DNA of 35,487 bases from Candidatus Eisenbacteria bacterium (GTDB lineage: Bacteria > Eisenbacteria > RBG-16-71-46). The position numbers and the translations under genes were made by a program. Every line of letters starts with the position of its first letter. The first letter of the stretch is position 1. The stretch is from positions 1 through 35,487 of the forward strand of contig DASTBI010000088.1 in NCBI GenBank assembly GCA_035712145.1, given 5' to 3'. The notes under the pieces were generated by a model. It saw only the letters and a program-made list of their open reading frames with translations. It did not search any database and was not told where the DNA came from. Below, piece after piece: positions 15,240 through 23,138 of the stretch.

Positions 15240-15920
15240 CTACTTGGCTGCCGCGACTGTGTGCACCCCGCGTTTGGAGTACTCGGCGAAGTCGAATTTC
15301 GGACTGGTCGCGGGAGTGTGGCACTGCTTGCACATGTTGGCGGTCACGGCCCGGTTGATGGTCTTCTTCTTCTCGGCCGCCGGGGCAGTCACATGCAGAC
15401 TGCCGGGCCCGTGGCACCCCTCGCAGGTCACGTTGACGACGTTGGCCGCCTTGGCGGTGTCGGCCTGCGGGTAGCCACCCGCGAGCTGGAAGCCGGTGAC
15501 GTGGCAGCTCACGCAGCCCTCGGTGGTCGCCGGCGAGCCTTTGATCTCGACCTTCAGCGCGGTGGCCATCTCGGCCGCCTTCTCGGGCGTCGTTTTCTTG
15601 AGGCCTGCCCAGGCTTTGGCGTGCGCGGTCGTGGCCCACGCCTTGTGCTGCTTGACGTGACACATCTTGCATTTGTTGACGCCCACGTATTGCGCGGCCT
15701 TGGCCGCGGCCGCCACCGCCTTCGCGTTATCCGCCTTGAACGCCGCGCCCGCCTCGTTCAGGGCAGCCCCCCCGGCGACGTTCGTGTGGCACGACGCGCA
15801 GGCGGCCGCCTTCTGCTGGCGCGCCGTCTCGGGATAGGCCCACAGCTTCGTGGCCTGAGTGGCCACGGCGATCCCCAGAACGACCAGGAGCAGCCTCATC
15901 CATATCTTCGAGCGGTTCAC
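15240..15920 (-). CDS. Pentahaem c-type cytochrome (cytochrome c554-like)
   Basis: 226 residues. I chose the GTG at 15920 because a strong GAGGAGG ribosome-binding site lies 8 bases before it. The reading upstream to 16034 lacks any such site and would bury the signal peptide. The signal (MRLLLVVLGIAVATQATKLWA) is followed by five CXXCH motifs: CASCH, CKMCH, CVSCH, CEGCH and CKQCH. The pattern 'KCKMCHVKQHKAWATTAHAKAW' and a later 'CEGCHGPGSLH' are typical of the cytochrome c554 / multihaem DUF-type family. Lys and Ala are frequent, and the mature protein looks like a small soluble periplasmic carrier. It precedes the 19-haem fusion gene on the same strand and probably shuttles electrons to or from it. 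The chain keeps no membrane anchor other than the signal. Confidence 0.88.
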   Translation of the reverse strand: MNRSKIWMRLLLVVLGIAVATQATKLWAYPETARQQKAAACASCHTNVAGGAALNEAGAAFKADNAKAVAAAAKAAQYVGVNKCKMCHVKQHKAWATTAHAKAWAGLKKTTPEKAAEMATALKVEIKGSPATTEGCVSCHVTGFQLAGGYPQADTAKAANVVNVTCEGCHGPGSLHVTAPAAEKKKTINRAVTANMCKQCHTPATSPKFDFAEYSKRGVHTVAAAK

Positions 15921-16174
15921 CGCACCACCCTCCTCGTTCGTTTCCACCGCAGCCGAGCGCGCGATGGAGCCCGTCACCCATGGGAAAGGGCAAACAACGA
16001 GCCGCAGTCTGACCCACCGCTCCGGCCGGTGCAAGCCATTGATACGTATCGCGAGAGATTCAGTCCCGTGATTTCAAGCCGACCACGCGACACCTGCCAA
16101 TGTGCGCCATGCCTGCCATATTGGCTGGCGACGGGTTCTCTACGCCCTCCACCCTTGACAGCCATGCGCCTACT
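15921..16174. other. Intergenic region upstream of the pentahaem gene
   Basis: 254 bases lie between the end of the OFOR gamma-delta gene and the pentahaem start. It contains a perfect 10-base palindrome GATACGTATC (16041-16050) and two copies of CCTGCCA (16093-16099 and 16112-16118). A weak sigma-54-like match lies on the minus strand at 16103-16118 (see rejected items). I see no clear promoter and no structured RNA I can name. Confidence 0.4.
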
Positions 16175-16878
16175 TCAACTCCGCCAGTCCGTAGAGCCGC
16201 TCGACGTTCGGAAGTGGATGATGCCCTCGGGGCAATTCGTCACGCAGTGCGCGCAACCGGTGCACGCGGTCGCCGGATCTTCGAAGCGCAGGCGGAAGCC
16301 GCTGCGCGCGTAATCGGCGGTGCGGTTGTCACGCGACAGCTGGGGGATGCGCCGCTTGACGAGCATGGCGAGAAACGAATCGACCATTTCTTGCCGGTCG
16401 AACCCACCGATCGCCAGCACCAGCGCCACGTAGGTGGAGACGTTGCCGATCGGGTGCTTCAGGTGGCGCGTGCCGATGTCGTCGCCGGGAACGGTGAACA
16501 CGCGCCCGGTGAGCCGGTAGTGCCGCGCGCAGTCCTCGGGGCTGCGCCGGGTGTTCAGCACGAACGTGCCGCCCCTCGGCACTCCCTGCGCGAAGTCCAC
16601 CGAGCGGCCGGCCGACTCGTCCATGAGCAACGCGATCGTGGGTCGAGTCACCTCGCACGCCACGTCGATCGCGCGGCGGCTCATGCGCAGGAAGGAGCGA
16701 ATGTTGGCGCCGCGCCGCGCCGAGCTGAAGAACGGCCACTCCTGCACGTGCAGGCTCGAATCGCGCAGCGCCAGTGCCGCCAGGCTCTGGAACGCCAGCA
16801 CCCCCCGCCGGCCTTGCCGTCGCCGCGCATCTCGAGCACCGAGTCGTGCAGTGCCACGCCCGGTTCGAGCACCATCAT
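16175..16878 (-). CDS. 2-oxoacid:ferredoxin oxidoreductase gamma subunit fused to a ferredoxin (delta) domain, frameshifted
   Basis: About 234 residues, read in two frames. From the ATG at 16878 (6 bases after the ferredoxin stop) the frame gives MMVLEPGVALHDSVLEMRG and then the gamma-subunit glycine motif GDGKAGGG. It then shifts at a run of six C (16801-16806). From there the frame open to 16175 continues the family pattern: VLAFQSLAALAL, SARRGANIRSFLRMS, RPTIALLMDES. The C-terminus is a single [4Fe-4S] motif, CTGCAHCVTNCPEG, equivalent to part of a delta subunit. Gamma subunits help bind CoA and complete the OFOR core. A one-base loss in the homopolymer explains the break, either as a sequencing or assembly error or as a real recent lesion. 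No alpha/beta genes are next to it on this strand. The KorAB pair about 7 kb away carries its own gamma domain. Confidence 0.8.
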
Positions 16879-16885
16879 GGCCGGC

Positions 16886-17092
16886 TCACTTTCGCCACAG
16901 GATCGCGTGACCCGGACACTCTGTCATCACCTTCTGCAATTCTGTCAGGTGAGACTCGTCCAGGTCGGCGTTGTAGACCTCCGCGACCTCCTCGTCTTCG
17001 ACCTTCCGGAAGACCCCCGGCATGGCCTTGATGCAGTCGTTGCATTCGGTGCAAAGGTCCGGGTCTACGTAGAAATCAGGGACTTTGGCCAT
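16886..17092 (-). CDS. Small [4Fe-4S] ferredoxin
   Basis: 68 residues from the ATG at 17092, with AGGGAG just upstream; the longer reading to 17188 has no good start. The motif CTECNDC (C14, C17, C20) plus C59 in TECPGHAI gives the four ligands of a single [4Fe-4S] cluster. The acidic middle (residues 32-47) is typical of small ferredoxins that dock to oxidoreductases. It is first in the minus-strand group, ahead of the OFOR gamma-delta gene and divergent from the Rnf-KorAB operon. It is therefore a natural candidate for the carrier between the 2-oxoacid oxidoreductase and Rnf. Confidence 0.85.
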   Translation of the reverse strand: MAKVPDFYVDPDLCTECNDCIKAMPGVFRKVEDEEVAEVYNADLDESHLTELQKVMTECPGHAILWRK

Positions 17093-17159
17093 CTCGACTC
17101 TCCCTTTGGAAACTGCCTCCGCAGATGGAGCCACTTCCTCACCACCACCATTTCCCCTC

Positions 17160-17172
17160 GCATAAGTTATGC
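17160..17172. promoter_or_regulatory. Perfect palindrome GCATAAGTTATGC in the divergent ferredoxin/Rnf promoter region
   Basis: Two exact 6-base arms around a central G lie in the 166 bases between the divergent ferredoxin (17092) and ApbE (17259) starts. It is AT-rich in a GC-rich setting, and its position suits an operator controlling both operons. I do not recognise it as a known regulator's site. Confidence 0.45.
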
Positions 17173-17258
17173 AGGGAGGCTTGGGCATCGTGTCTGTTCC
17201 CCGGGGGCGGCGCGAGGGCGGTAGCCGTTCATCTCCCCGGCAGGAGGCGACCTACGCC

Positions 17259-18278
17259 ATGCCGGGCCGGTTCCGCGATCTGCGGGTTCTGTCTCCCGAT
17301 GCTCCCGCGCCGGGGTTCAGCCGCCGGCGTTTCCTCGCTGGCCTCGGGGTGATTGCGGCTGGCGCGCTGTGCGGGCCCTTCCTCTCGCGCGTGCGTATCG
17401 GTCCGATCACCAGCGTCGAGGTGGAGCGTCGCGGCCTCGGCACCTGGATCCGCATCATCGCTCGCGACGACGATCCCGCGATGGCCGAGCGCGCCGTCGC
17501 CCGTGCTTACGCGGCGATCGATCTCGTGGATCGGCAGATGAGCGTGCACCGCGTCGACAGCCAGCTTTCCAGAGTCAACCGCGCGGCCGGCATCGAAGCG
17601 ATCGCCGTGGACGATGCGGTGCTCGAGGTGGTCACTCGTGCGCGCGGGCGCGCCGAGCGCGCCGGGGGCGTCTACGACCCGACCGTGCTGCCGCTCATGC
17701 GCCTGTACGGATTCTATGGCGCGACGCGCGAGCGCTGCCCTGGCAGCCGTGAGATCGGGCGGACCCTCGACGCGGTCGGCTGGCGGCACGTGCTCGTCGA
17801 CCGTGCCGCGGGCACACTCGGGCTCGCGCGCCGCGGCGCCGGCCTCGACCTGGGTTCGATCGGCAAGGGCTGGGCGGTGGACCAGGCGGTGGCGGCCCTC
17901 CGCGCCGAGGGCATTACCTCGGGCCTGGTCGACGTGGGGCGCAACGTCTACGGCCTGGGCACACCGGGCGGGCGCACGGAGGGCTGGCCGGTGGGCGCCG
18001 TTCACCCGGTGAGCGGAGCCATCGATCGAGTCTTCACGTTGCGCGATCAGGCGGTCGCCACCAGCGGCAACACCGAGCAGCACCACCTCGTGGGTGGCGT
18101 GCGGGTCGGCCACCTGCTCGACGCGCGGCGTGGGCGGCCGGCCAACGGCCCGCTCAGCGCCACGGTTCTCGCGCGCTCCGGCACCGATGCCGACGGGACC
18201 TCGACGGTTGCTTTCCTGCTGGGCGCAGAAGCCGTCCGCGCCTGGCCCGAGCCACTTGCCGTGCACGTGATCGGCTGA
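17259..18278 (+). CDS. apbE: ApbE-type FAD:protein FMN transferase
   Basis: 339 residues; the ATG at 17259 is preferred, with AGGAGG 11 bases upstream (a slightly long spacing). The N-terminus carries a twin-arginine-like signal (SRRRFLAGLG) and hydrophobic stretch, so the enzyme acts outside the cytoplasmic membrane. ApbE attaches FMN through a phosphodiester bond to Thr in Rnf/Nqr subunits. Family hallmarks are present: GGVYDPTVLPLM, GLDLGSIGKGWAVD and a C-terminal metal-site motif SGTDADGTSTVAFLLG. First gene of the Rnf operon; RnfC follows 5 bases later. Its substrates here should be RnfD (T179) and RnfG (T252). Confidence 0.93.
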   Translation: MPGRFRDLRVLSPDAPAPGFSRRRFLAGLGVIAAGALCGPFLSRVRIGPITSVEVERRGLGTWIRIIARDDDPAMAERAVARAYAAIDLVDRQMSVHRVDSQLSRVNRAAGIEAIAVDDAVLEVVTRARGRAERAGGVYDPTVLPLMRLYGFYGATRERCPGSREIGRTLDAVGWRHVLVDRAAGTLGLARRGAGLDLGSIGKGWAVDQAVAALRAEGITSGLVDVGRNVYGLGTPGGRTEGWPVGAVHPVSGAIDRVFTLRDQAVATSGNTEQHHLVGGVRVGHLLDARRGRPANGPLSATVLARSGTDADGTSTVAFLLGAEAVRAWPEPLAVHVIG

Positions 18279-18283
18279 GCGCC

Positions 18284-19636
18284 ATGCCCACCACCGTCCT
18301 CCGCGAGCTCCACACCTTCGGCCGGGGCGGCATTCACCCGGACCCGCACAAACAGGCCACTTCGTGGCGTCCGATCGAGTCGCCGCCGCCGGCGGCGGAG
18401 GTGCGGCTGCCGCTCCTCCAGCACATCGGCGCCGCCGCCGAGCCGCTGGTCAAGAAGGGCGATCGCGTGCGGCGCGGGCAGAAGATCGCCGAGGCGGTGG
18501 ACTCCGGTGCCCCGCTCCATGCCACCATCTCGGGCAAGGTCAAGCCGATCGAGAAGCACCCCCACCCGACGCTCGCGATGGCGCCGGCGATCGTCATCGC
18601 TCGCACCGACGATGCCGAGGCGGAGCTGGAGTTCCCCGAGGACTCCGACTGGCGCACCTGCCCGCCGATGGAATCCCTCGCCCGCATCCGCGAGGCCGGG
18701 ATCGTTGGGCTCGGGGGGGCGGCGTTCCCGACCTGGCGCAAGCTCACCCTCCCGCCCGGCACGAAGGTGGACACGCTGATCGCCAACGGGGCCGAATGCG
18801 AGCCCTACCTGACCGCCGACCTTCGCGTGATGGTGGAACACGCGGGTGAAGTGGTGGAGGGCGCGTTGCTCATGGCGCGCATCGTCGGCGCCGCGCGCGT
18901 GCTGTTCGGGGTCGAGGCCGACAAGCCCCTCGCGATCCAGGCAATCCAGCAGGCGCTCGTTGAACGGAGGAGCGAAATCCCCGCCCGTGTGGTCCCCTGC
19001 GAGACGCGCTACCCGCAGGGCGCAGAGCGCCAGTTGGTGGCGGCGGTGACTGGACGCATCGTGCCGTCCCGGGGGCTGCCGACCGCGGTGGGGGTACTGG
19101 TGCAGAACGTGGCGACGGCGGTCGCGGTGCACGACGCGGTGCGGTTCCGTCGGCCGCTGCTCGACCGCGTGCTGACCGTCACCGGGCCTGGAGTCGTCAC
19201 CCCGCGCAACCTGCGGGTGCCAATCGGCACGCTGCTCGGCGAAGTACTGGCCTCATGCGGCGGAATGACGGAGGGCGCCAACCGGATCGTGGCGGGCGGG
19301 CCGATGATGGGCCGCACGCTGCCGCGTCTCGACGTGCCGGTCACGAAGGGCATGAACGGGCTGGTGGTGCTCGAAGGACGCGGCCCGCTCATCGACGGCT
19401 ACGGTCCGTGCATCCATTGCGGGCGCTGCCTGGAAGCCTGCCCGATGGGCCTGGAGCCCGACCAGGTGTCGGTGCGCGTCGAAGCCGGCCGCTCCCTCGA
19501 AACGGCACCCTTCGGCGCTCACGAATGCTACGAGTGCGGCTGCTGCACCTACGTCTGTCCGGCGGACCGGCCGCTCGTGCAGTTCATGCAGGTGGCCAAG
19601 TCGGCGCTGCGGCGTGTCGCGGGGCACGGAGTCTGA
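18284..19636 (+). CDS. rnfC: RnfC, electron-input subunit with two [4Fe-4S] clusters
   Basis: 450 residues. The N-terminal Rnf barrel domain begins TFGRGGIHPDPHK, and the Complex I 51 kDa-like domain has the conserved GLGGAAFPTWRKL loop for NADH/FMN. The C-terminal part has two cluster motifs: CIHCGRCLEACP (about 385-396) and CYECGCCTYVCP (about 424-435). The protein is soluble and cytoplasmic, docked on the membrane complex. In Rnf, electrons move between ferredoxin (RnfB) and NAD (RnfC) through flavins and FeS centres, coupled to Na+ or H+ transport. Length is normal for the shorter, non-proteobacterial RnfC. Gene order C-D-G-E-A-B is the one common in clostridial and many anaerobe Rnf operons. 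Confidence 0.95.
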   Translation: MPTTVLRELHTFGRGGIHPDPHKQATSWRPIESPPPAAEVRLPLLQHIGAAAEPLVKKGDRVRRGQKIAEAVDSGAPLHATISGKVKPIEKHPHPTLAMAPAIVIARTDDAEAELEFPEDSDWRTCPPMESLARIREAGIVGLGGAAFPTWRKLTLPPGTKVDTLIANGAECEPYLTADLRVMVEHAGEVVEGALLMARIVGAARVLFGVEADKPLAIQAIQQALVERRSEIPARVVPCETRYPQGAERQLVAAVTGRIVPSRGLPTAVGVLVQNVATAVAVHDAVRFRRPLLDRVLTVTGPGVVTPRNLRVPIGTLLGEVLASCGGMTEGANRIVAGGPMMGRTLPRLDVPVTKGMNGLVVLEGRGPLIDGYGPCIHCGRCLEACPMGLEPDQVSVRVEAGRSLETAPFGAHECYECGCCTYVCPADRPLVQFMQVAKSALRRVAGHGV

Positions 19637-19637
19637 C

Positions 19638-20660
19638 ATGAATCTCCCGCCCGAAAACGCGCCGCCGGTGGGTGGGGAGCAGGCGGCAGCACGCCCGCGC
19701 ACACTCGTGCTGGCCCCCGGCCCCCACCTGCACACCACCGAGAGCACCGCCAGCATCATGTGGTGGGTGAACGGCTCGCTCGCTCCACTCGCGGTGTGGG
19801 GCGCCTTCGTGTTCGGGTGGAATGCGGTGGCAGTGATGGCGGCCTCGATCGCGGGCTCCGTGGCCGCCGAATGGGGAGCCCTGCGGCTGCTTCGCCGCCG
19901 CGCGACGGTGGCCGACGGCAGCGCGGTGTGTACCGGGCTCCTCCTCTCCCTCACCCTGCCACCGCTGGTCCCGCCGTGGCAGGCGTTGCTGGGCGGCGCG
20001 TTCGCGATCCTGGTCGGCAAGATGATCTTCGGCGGCCTGGGCTACAACCTGTTCAACCCGGCGCTGGTGGGGCGCGCCTTCATGACGGCGAGCTTCCCGC
20101 TGGCGATGTCTGCGGGGTGGGCCGCCCCGCGGCCCTGGTTCGACGCTCAGGTCGCCGCGGTGACCAGCGCCACGCCGCTCGCGGCGCTCAGGGAGCAGGG
20201 CGTTGCCGCCGCCGTCCACCTGGTCCCGGGCAACACCTGGGCGGGACTCGCACTTGGCTTCCGTCCCGGCTCGATCGGCGAGGTCTCCATCGTGCTGATC
20301 GCCTTCGGCGCTGCATTGCTGGTTGCGCGCGGGATCATCCGCCTCACCATCCCCTTGAGCGTGATCGCGGGCGCCGGGATCGCCACCGCCTTCAGCGGAG
20401 CAGCGCTGCTCCACATGATGAGCGGCGGGCTGTGGCTGGGCGCCTTCTTCATGGCCACCGACTACGTCACCTCCCCCACCACGCGTGGTGGTCAGATCGC
20501 ATTCGGGCTCTCGATCGGGCTGCTGACCGGGATCATCCGCTTGTACGGCGGGTACCCCGAGGGAATCTGTTACGCGATCCTGCTCGCCAACGCACTGGTG
20601 CCCGCGTTCAATCTGTGGTTCCCGCCCCGGCGGGTCGTCCTTGCGGGGGCGCCGTCGTGA
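19638..20660 (+). CDS. rnfD: RnfD, flavinylated membrane subunit
   Basis: 340 residues from the ATG at 19638, one base after the RnfC stop. About nine or ten membrane helices are visible. Conserved RnfD segments are present: HTTESTASIMWWV near the start, KMIFGGLGYNLFNPALVGRAF and the ending MATDYVTSPTT...LYGGYPEG. The covalent FMN site reads VTSATPLAAL, with T179 as the likely acceptor. RnfD and RnfG carry the flavins that move electrons through the membrane and periplasmic side. RnfG overlaps the stop by four bases. Confidence 0.95.
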   Translation: MNLPPENAPPVGGEQAAARPRTLVLAPGPHLHTTESTASIMWWVNGSLAPLAVWGAFVFGWNAVAVMAASIAGSVAAEWGALRLLRRRATVADGSAVCTGLLLSLTLPPLVPPWQALLGGAFAILVGKMIFGGLGYNLFNPALVGRAFMTASFPLAMSAGWAAPRPWFDAQVAAVTSATPLAALREQGVAAAVHLVPGNTWAGLALGFRPGSIGEVSIVLIAFGAALLVARGIIRLTIPLSVIAGAGIATAFSGAALLHMMSGGLWLGAFFMATDYVTSPTTRGGQIAFGLSIGLLTGIIRLYGGYPEGICYAILLANALVPAFNLWFPPRRVVLAGAPS

Positions 20661-21511
20661 ACGGGAACCGGAACGAGGTGATGCGGATCGCCGGGACCAT
20701 GACCGTCGTGTGCGCGATCGCCGGCGCCGTGCTGGGCGCGGCGTTCGTCGCCACCCACCGCTACCGCGAGGTCGCCGAACGTCGCGCCGAACGCCACGCG
20801 ATCCTCGACCTGCTGCAGCTCGACACGTCGGCCACCGTTCTCGAGATCCGGCAGTTCCTCTCGCCCAGTCGAGGCGAGGTGATCTACCGGACGGCGCCGC
20901 TGGGCGGCGCCACGCGGCGCGAGATCGTGTTTGGCCTCGACGGGCGGCTGGTCGCGGCCGGCTCGGTGGCGGCATCGGCCGGCGCTCGCAGGGAGCACGA
21001 CGACCGGGACTCGCGCGATCTGGTTCCCCTCGGTCGCATGTTCGCCGCTTCCCGGCGCGATATTCCCGCCGGCTTCGTGGTCGAGGGCGAATCACGCGGT
21101 TACAAGAACCGGATCCGGTTCTTCGTGGCGCTCACGTCCGGTTTCGACGTCGCCGGCGTCCGGGTGGTGGAGCATGAGGAGGATCCCGGGCTCGGCGCCG
21201 AGATCGCCACCCCCGCCTTCCAAGGCCAGTACGTGGGACGTGCCGGCGCGAACCTCGAGGCGCTCACGGTGACGAAGGACCCGATGCCCGAGGACTGGCG
21301 CGCGGCGCTCGCCACTTTCGGCCGCACGCCCGCCGCCGCGTGGGGCGAACGCCACGCTGCGCTCGTCGCGCGCGAACGGGCAAAGCCGATCTACGCCGTG
21401 ACCGGTGCGACGATCTCGAGCCGGGCGCTGACCGATGGTGTGCGCGAGACCGTCGACCACTTTCGACGGCGCTGGGAGTTGCTCGCGCCACAGTTGGAGG
21501 GCTCGTCATGA
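20657..21511 (+). CDS. rnfG: RnfG, periplasmic FMN-binding subunit (longer than usual)
   Basis: 284 residues from a GTG at 20657 overlapping the RnfD stop (GTGA); no other start fits. One N-terminal membrane helix (about residues 10-30) anchors a periplasmic FMN-binding domain. The flavinylation motif VTGATISSRAL is intact, with T252 as acceptor. Typical RnfG proteins are nearer 200 residues. The extra length lies mainly between about residues 60 and 150 (region with GATRREIVFG and RDIPAGFVVEG). RnfG exposes its flavin on the periplasmic side, the only Rnf site from which electrons could reach periplasmic multihaem cytochromes such as those flanking this operon. That link is inference. Confidence 0.93.
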   Translation: MNGNRNEVMRIAGTMTVVCAIAGAVLGAAFVATHRYREVAERRAERHAILDLLQLDTSATVLEIRQFLSPSRGEVIYRTAPLGGATRREIVFGLDGRLVAAGSVAASAGARREHDDRDSRDLVPLGRMFAASRRDIPAGFVVEGESRGYKNRIRFFVALTSGFDVAGVRVVEHEEDPGLGAEIATPAFQGQYVGRAGANLEALTVTKDPMPEDWRAALATFGRTPAAAWGERHAALVARERAKPIYAVTGATISSRALTDGVRETVDHFRRRWELLAPQLEGSS

Positions 21512-22164
21512 GCGCGGCACTCCATCCCGGCCCGGCGCCGCGGGCGCGGGAGCTGATCCTGAACGGCATCTTCGGCCAGAACCCGGTGTTCCGGCTGGCC
21601 CTGAGTCTGTGTCCGGCGGTGGCGGTGACGACCACGCTGATGAACGGCGTGCTGCTCGGAGTGGCGGTGCTGCTGGTGCAGGTGCTCTCGAGCCTGACCG
21701 TGACGCTCACGCGCCGATGGATCCACGCCCGGGTGCGGATCCCGATCTACACCATCATCATCGCCGTCTGGGTGAGCATCATCGACATGTTGCTGGCGGC
21801 GTTCACGCCGGCGCTCTACGCCCAGGTCGGGCTCTACGTGAAGCTGATCGTCGCCTTCGCGATCATCATCTCGCGCCTCGAGGTGTTCGCGTCGCGCCAG
21901 CCCCTGGTGCCTTCGTTCTTCGACGGGTTGGGCATGGGTCTCGGATTCCTGCTCGCGTTGGTGGTGATCGGCGCCATGCGCGAGCTGCTGGGCAGCGGGG
22001 CGATCGCGGGGGTGCAGCTCACCCCCGGCAAGCCGCTGCTGTTCTTCGCGCTGCCGGCCGGCGGGTTCTTCTCGATCGCGCTGCTCATGGCGCTCTTCAA
22101 CCGCATCGAGCGCCACTTGAGCGGCGCCCGGCCGCGGCCGGCCACGGAGGGCCCCCATGGCTAG
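21508..22164 (+). CDS. rnfE: RnfE, intramembrane subunit missing one cluster cysteine
   Basis: 218 residues; ATG at 21508 overlaps the RnfG stop. Six membrane helices are expected. Conserved segments include NPVFRLALSLCPAVAV with C35, RVRIPIYTIIIAVWVSIIDML and a glycine-rich FFDGLGMGLGF. In characterised Rnf and Nqr complexes, RnfA and RnfE each give two cysteines to a [2Fe-2S] cluster at their interface. The RnfE pair lies in 'LCP' and in 'I(V/T)TNC'. Here the second site reads LIVAFAIIISRLEVF, with A118 where the cysteine should be. C35 is the only cysteine in the protein. RnfA keeps both of its own. Either another residue or a water completes the cluster, or electron transfer through the membrane works differently. 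The downstream rnfA overlaps by eight bases. Confidence 0.93.
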   Translation: MSAALHPGPAPRARELILNGIFGQNPVFRLALSLCPAVAVTTTLMNGVLLGVAVLLVQVLSSLTVTLTRRWIHARVRIPIYTIIIAVWVSIIDMLLAAFTPALYAQVGLYVKLIVAFAIIISRLEVFASRQPLVPSFFDGLGMGLGFLLALVVIGAMRELLGSGAIAGVQLTPGKPLLFFALPAGGFFSIALLMALFNRIERHLSGARPRPATEGPHG

Positions 22165-23134
22165 GGAGGGACGCAGCTTGTTCGCCGAGGTGGGGCATCC
22201 CATGCCGTGGGCCGCCGTGGCGCTCGCGGCCGCGGTGTTGCTCGGCATCCTCTTCGGCTTCCCGCGGCAGGCGCACGGCGGCTCGGTCATGCCGCGCATC
22301 GTCAGCGCTCGCGTCTCCTCGCCCGACCAGGTGCAGCTGCGTCTCTCGGGTCCCCTCTCCCGCACCGACGCGAGTAACTTTCGCTTCACCCATGCCCGCG
22401 CTCCGGACATCGCGCTCCCGGTGCGTGACGTGCGGCTGTTGCCGGGGAACCGCGTGGTGCTGACCATCGGGCGTTCATTGCGTTCCGCCGAGAGCTACCG
22501 GCTCGAGATTCGGGAACCGCCGCTCGCCCGCGCGGTGACGCCGTCGACCTGGACGCTCCTGTTCAGCGTCCTGCTCTCCTCGGCGCTCATCAACAACTTC
22601 GTGTTCACCCGCTACCTCGGGCTCTGCATCTTCTTCGGCATCACCCGCAAGCGCGACGCCGCGGTCGGCATGGGCATCACGTTCACGATCGTCATGGTGA
22701 CGACCGGCATGGTCTCGTGGCTGCTGTACATGTTCGTGCTGCGGCCGCTCCAGCTCTCGTTCCTCCAGATCCTGGTGTTCATCGGGGTGGTCGCGTTCCT
22801 GGTCCAGATGCTCGACACGGTGCTCAAGAAGACCCATGCCGGGCTGCACAAGAAGTTCGGCATCTACCTGATGCTCATCACGACCAACTGCATCATCCTC
22901 GCGGTCCCGTTGCTCAACGCCGCCGCCGACGCCGGGCCACTCGAGTCGTTCGCGCTGGCGATGGGGTCGGGCCTCGGCTTCGCGCTTGCGCTGTTCCTGA
23001 TGTCCTGCGCCCGGGAGAAGATGGAGCTGGCGCGCGTCCCCGCCAGCTTCGAAGGCCTGCCGATCGCGTTCGCCCTGGCGGGTCTCTTCGCGCTCGCCTT
23101 CATGGGCTTCTCCGGGCTGGACTTCTTCCGGTAG
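22157..23134 (+). CDS. rnfA: RnfA with an N-terminal membrane helix and Ig-like domain extension
   Basis: 325 residues against about 190 for normal RnfA. Residues about 130-325 are a clear RnfA core: ALINNFVFTRYLGLC with C157, MLITTNC with C245, ending LAFMGFSGLDFF. Residues 1-130 are extra. They comprise one membrane helix (about 17-37), then an all-beta-looking segment (about 45-122; PRIVSARVSSPDQVQLRLSG, VVLTIGRSLRSAESYRLEI) resembling Big/SbsA-type Ig-like or CopC-like domains. It is one uninterrupted frame, and no alternative start lies near the core. The ATG at 22157 has a GGAGGG site upstream. In studied complexes RnfA begins with its N-terminus outside, so the added helix and domain would place the Ig-like part in the periplasm, next to RnfG. 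Confidence 0.9.
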   Translation: MAREGRSLFAEVGHPMPWAAVALAAAVLLGILFGFPRQAHGGSVMPRIVSARVSSPDQVQLRLSGPLSRTDASNFRFTHARAPDIALPVRDVRLLPGNRVVLTIGRSLRSAESYRLEIREPPLARAVTPSTWTLLFSVLLSSALINNFVFTRYLGLCIFFGITRKRDAAVGMGITFTIVMVTTGMVSWLLYMFVLRPLQLSFLQILVFIGVVAFLVQMLDTVLKKTHAGLHKKFGIYLMLITTNCIILAVPLLNAAADAGPLESFALAMGSGLGFALALFLMSCAREKMELARVPASFEGLPIAFALAGLFALAFMGFSGLDFFR

Positions 23135-23138
23135 CGCC

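Noticed and set aside
15961-16080. Possible cyclic-dinucleotide (GEMM-type) riboswitch, suggested by GGCAAAC and CTCCGGCC fragments
   Set aside because: The fragments lie on the strand opposite the cytochrome genes, and the conserved stems and loop order are not present.
16103-16118. Sigma-54-like match TGGCAGGCATGGCGCA on the minus strand upstream of the pentahaem gene
   Set aside because: The GG/GC spacing fits, but both T's of the TTGC element and the first C after TGGCA are wrong. It would leave a leader of about 170 bases. Too weak to call.
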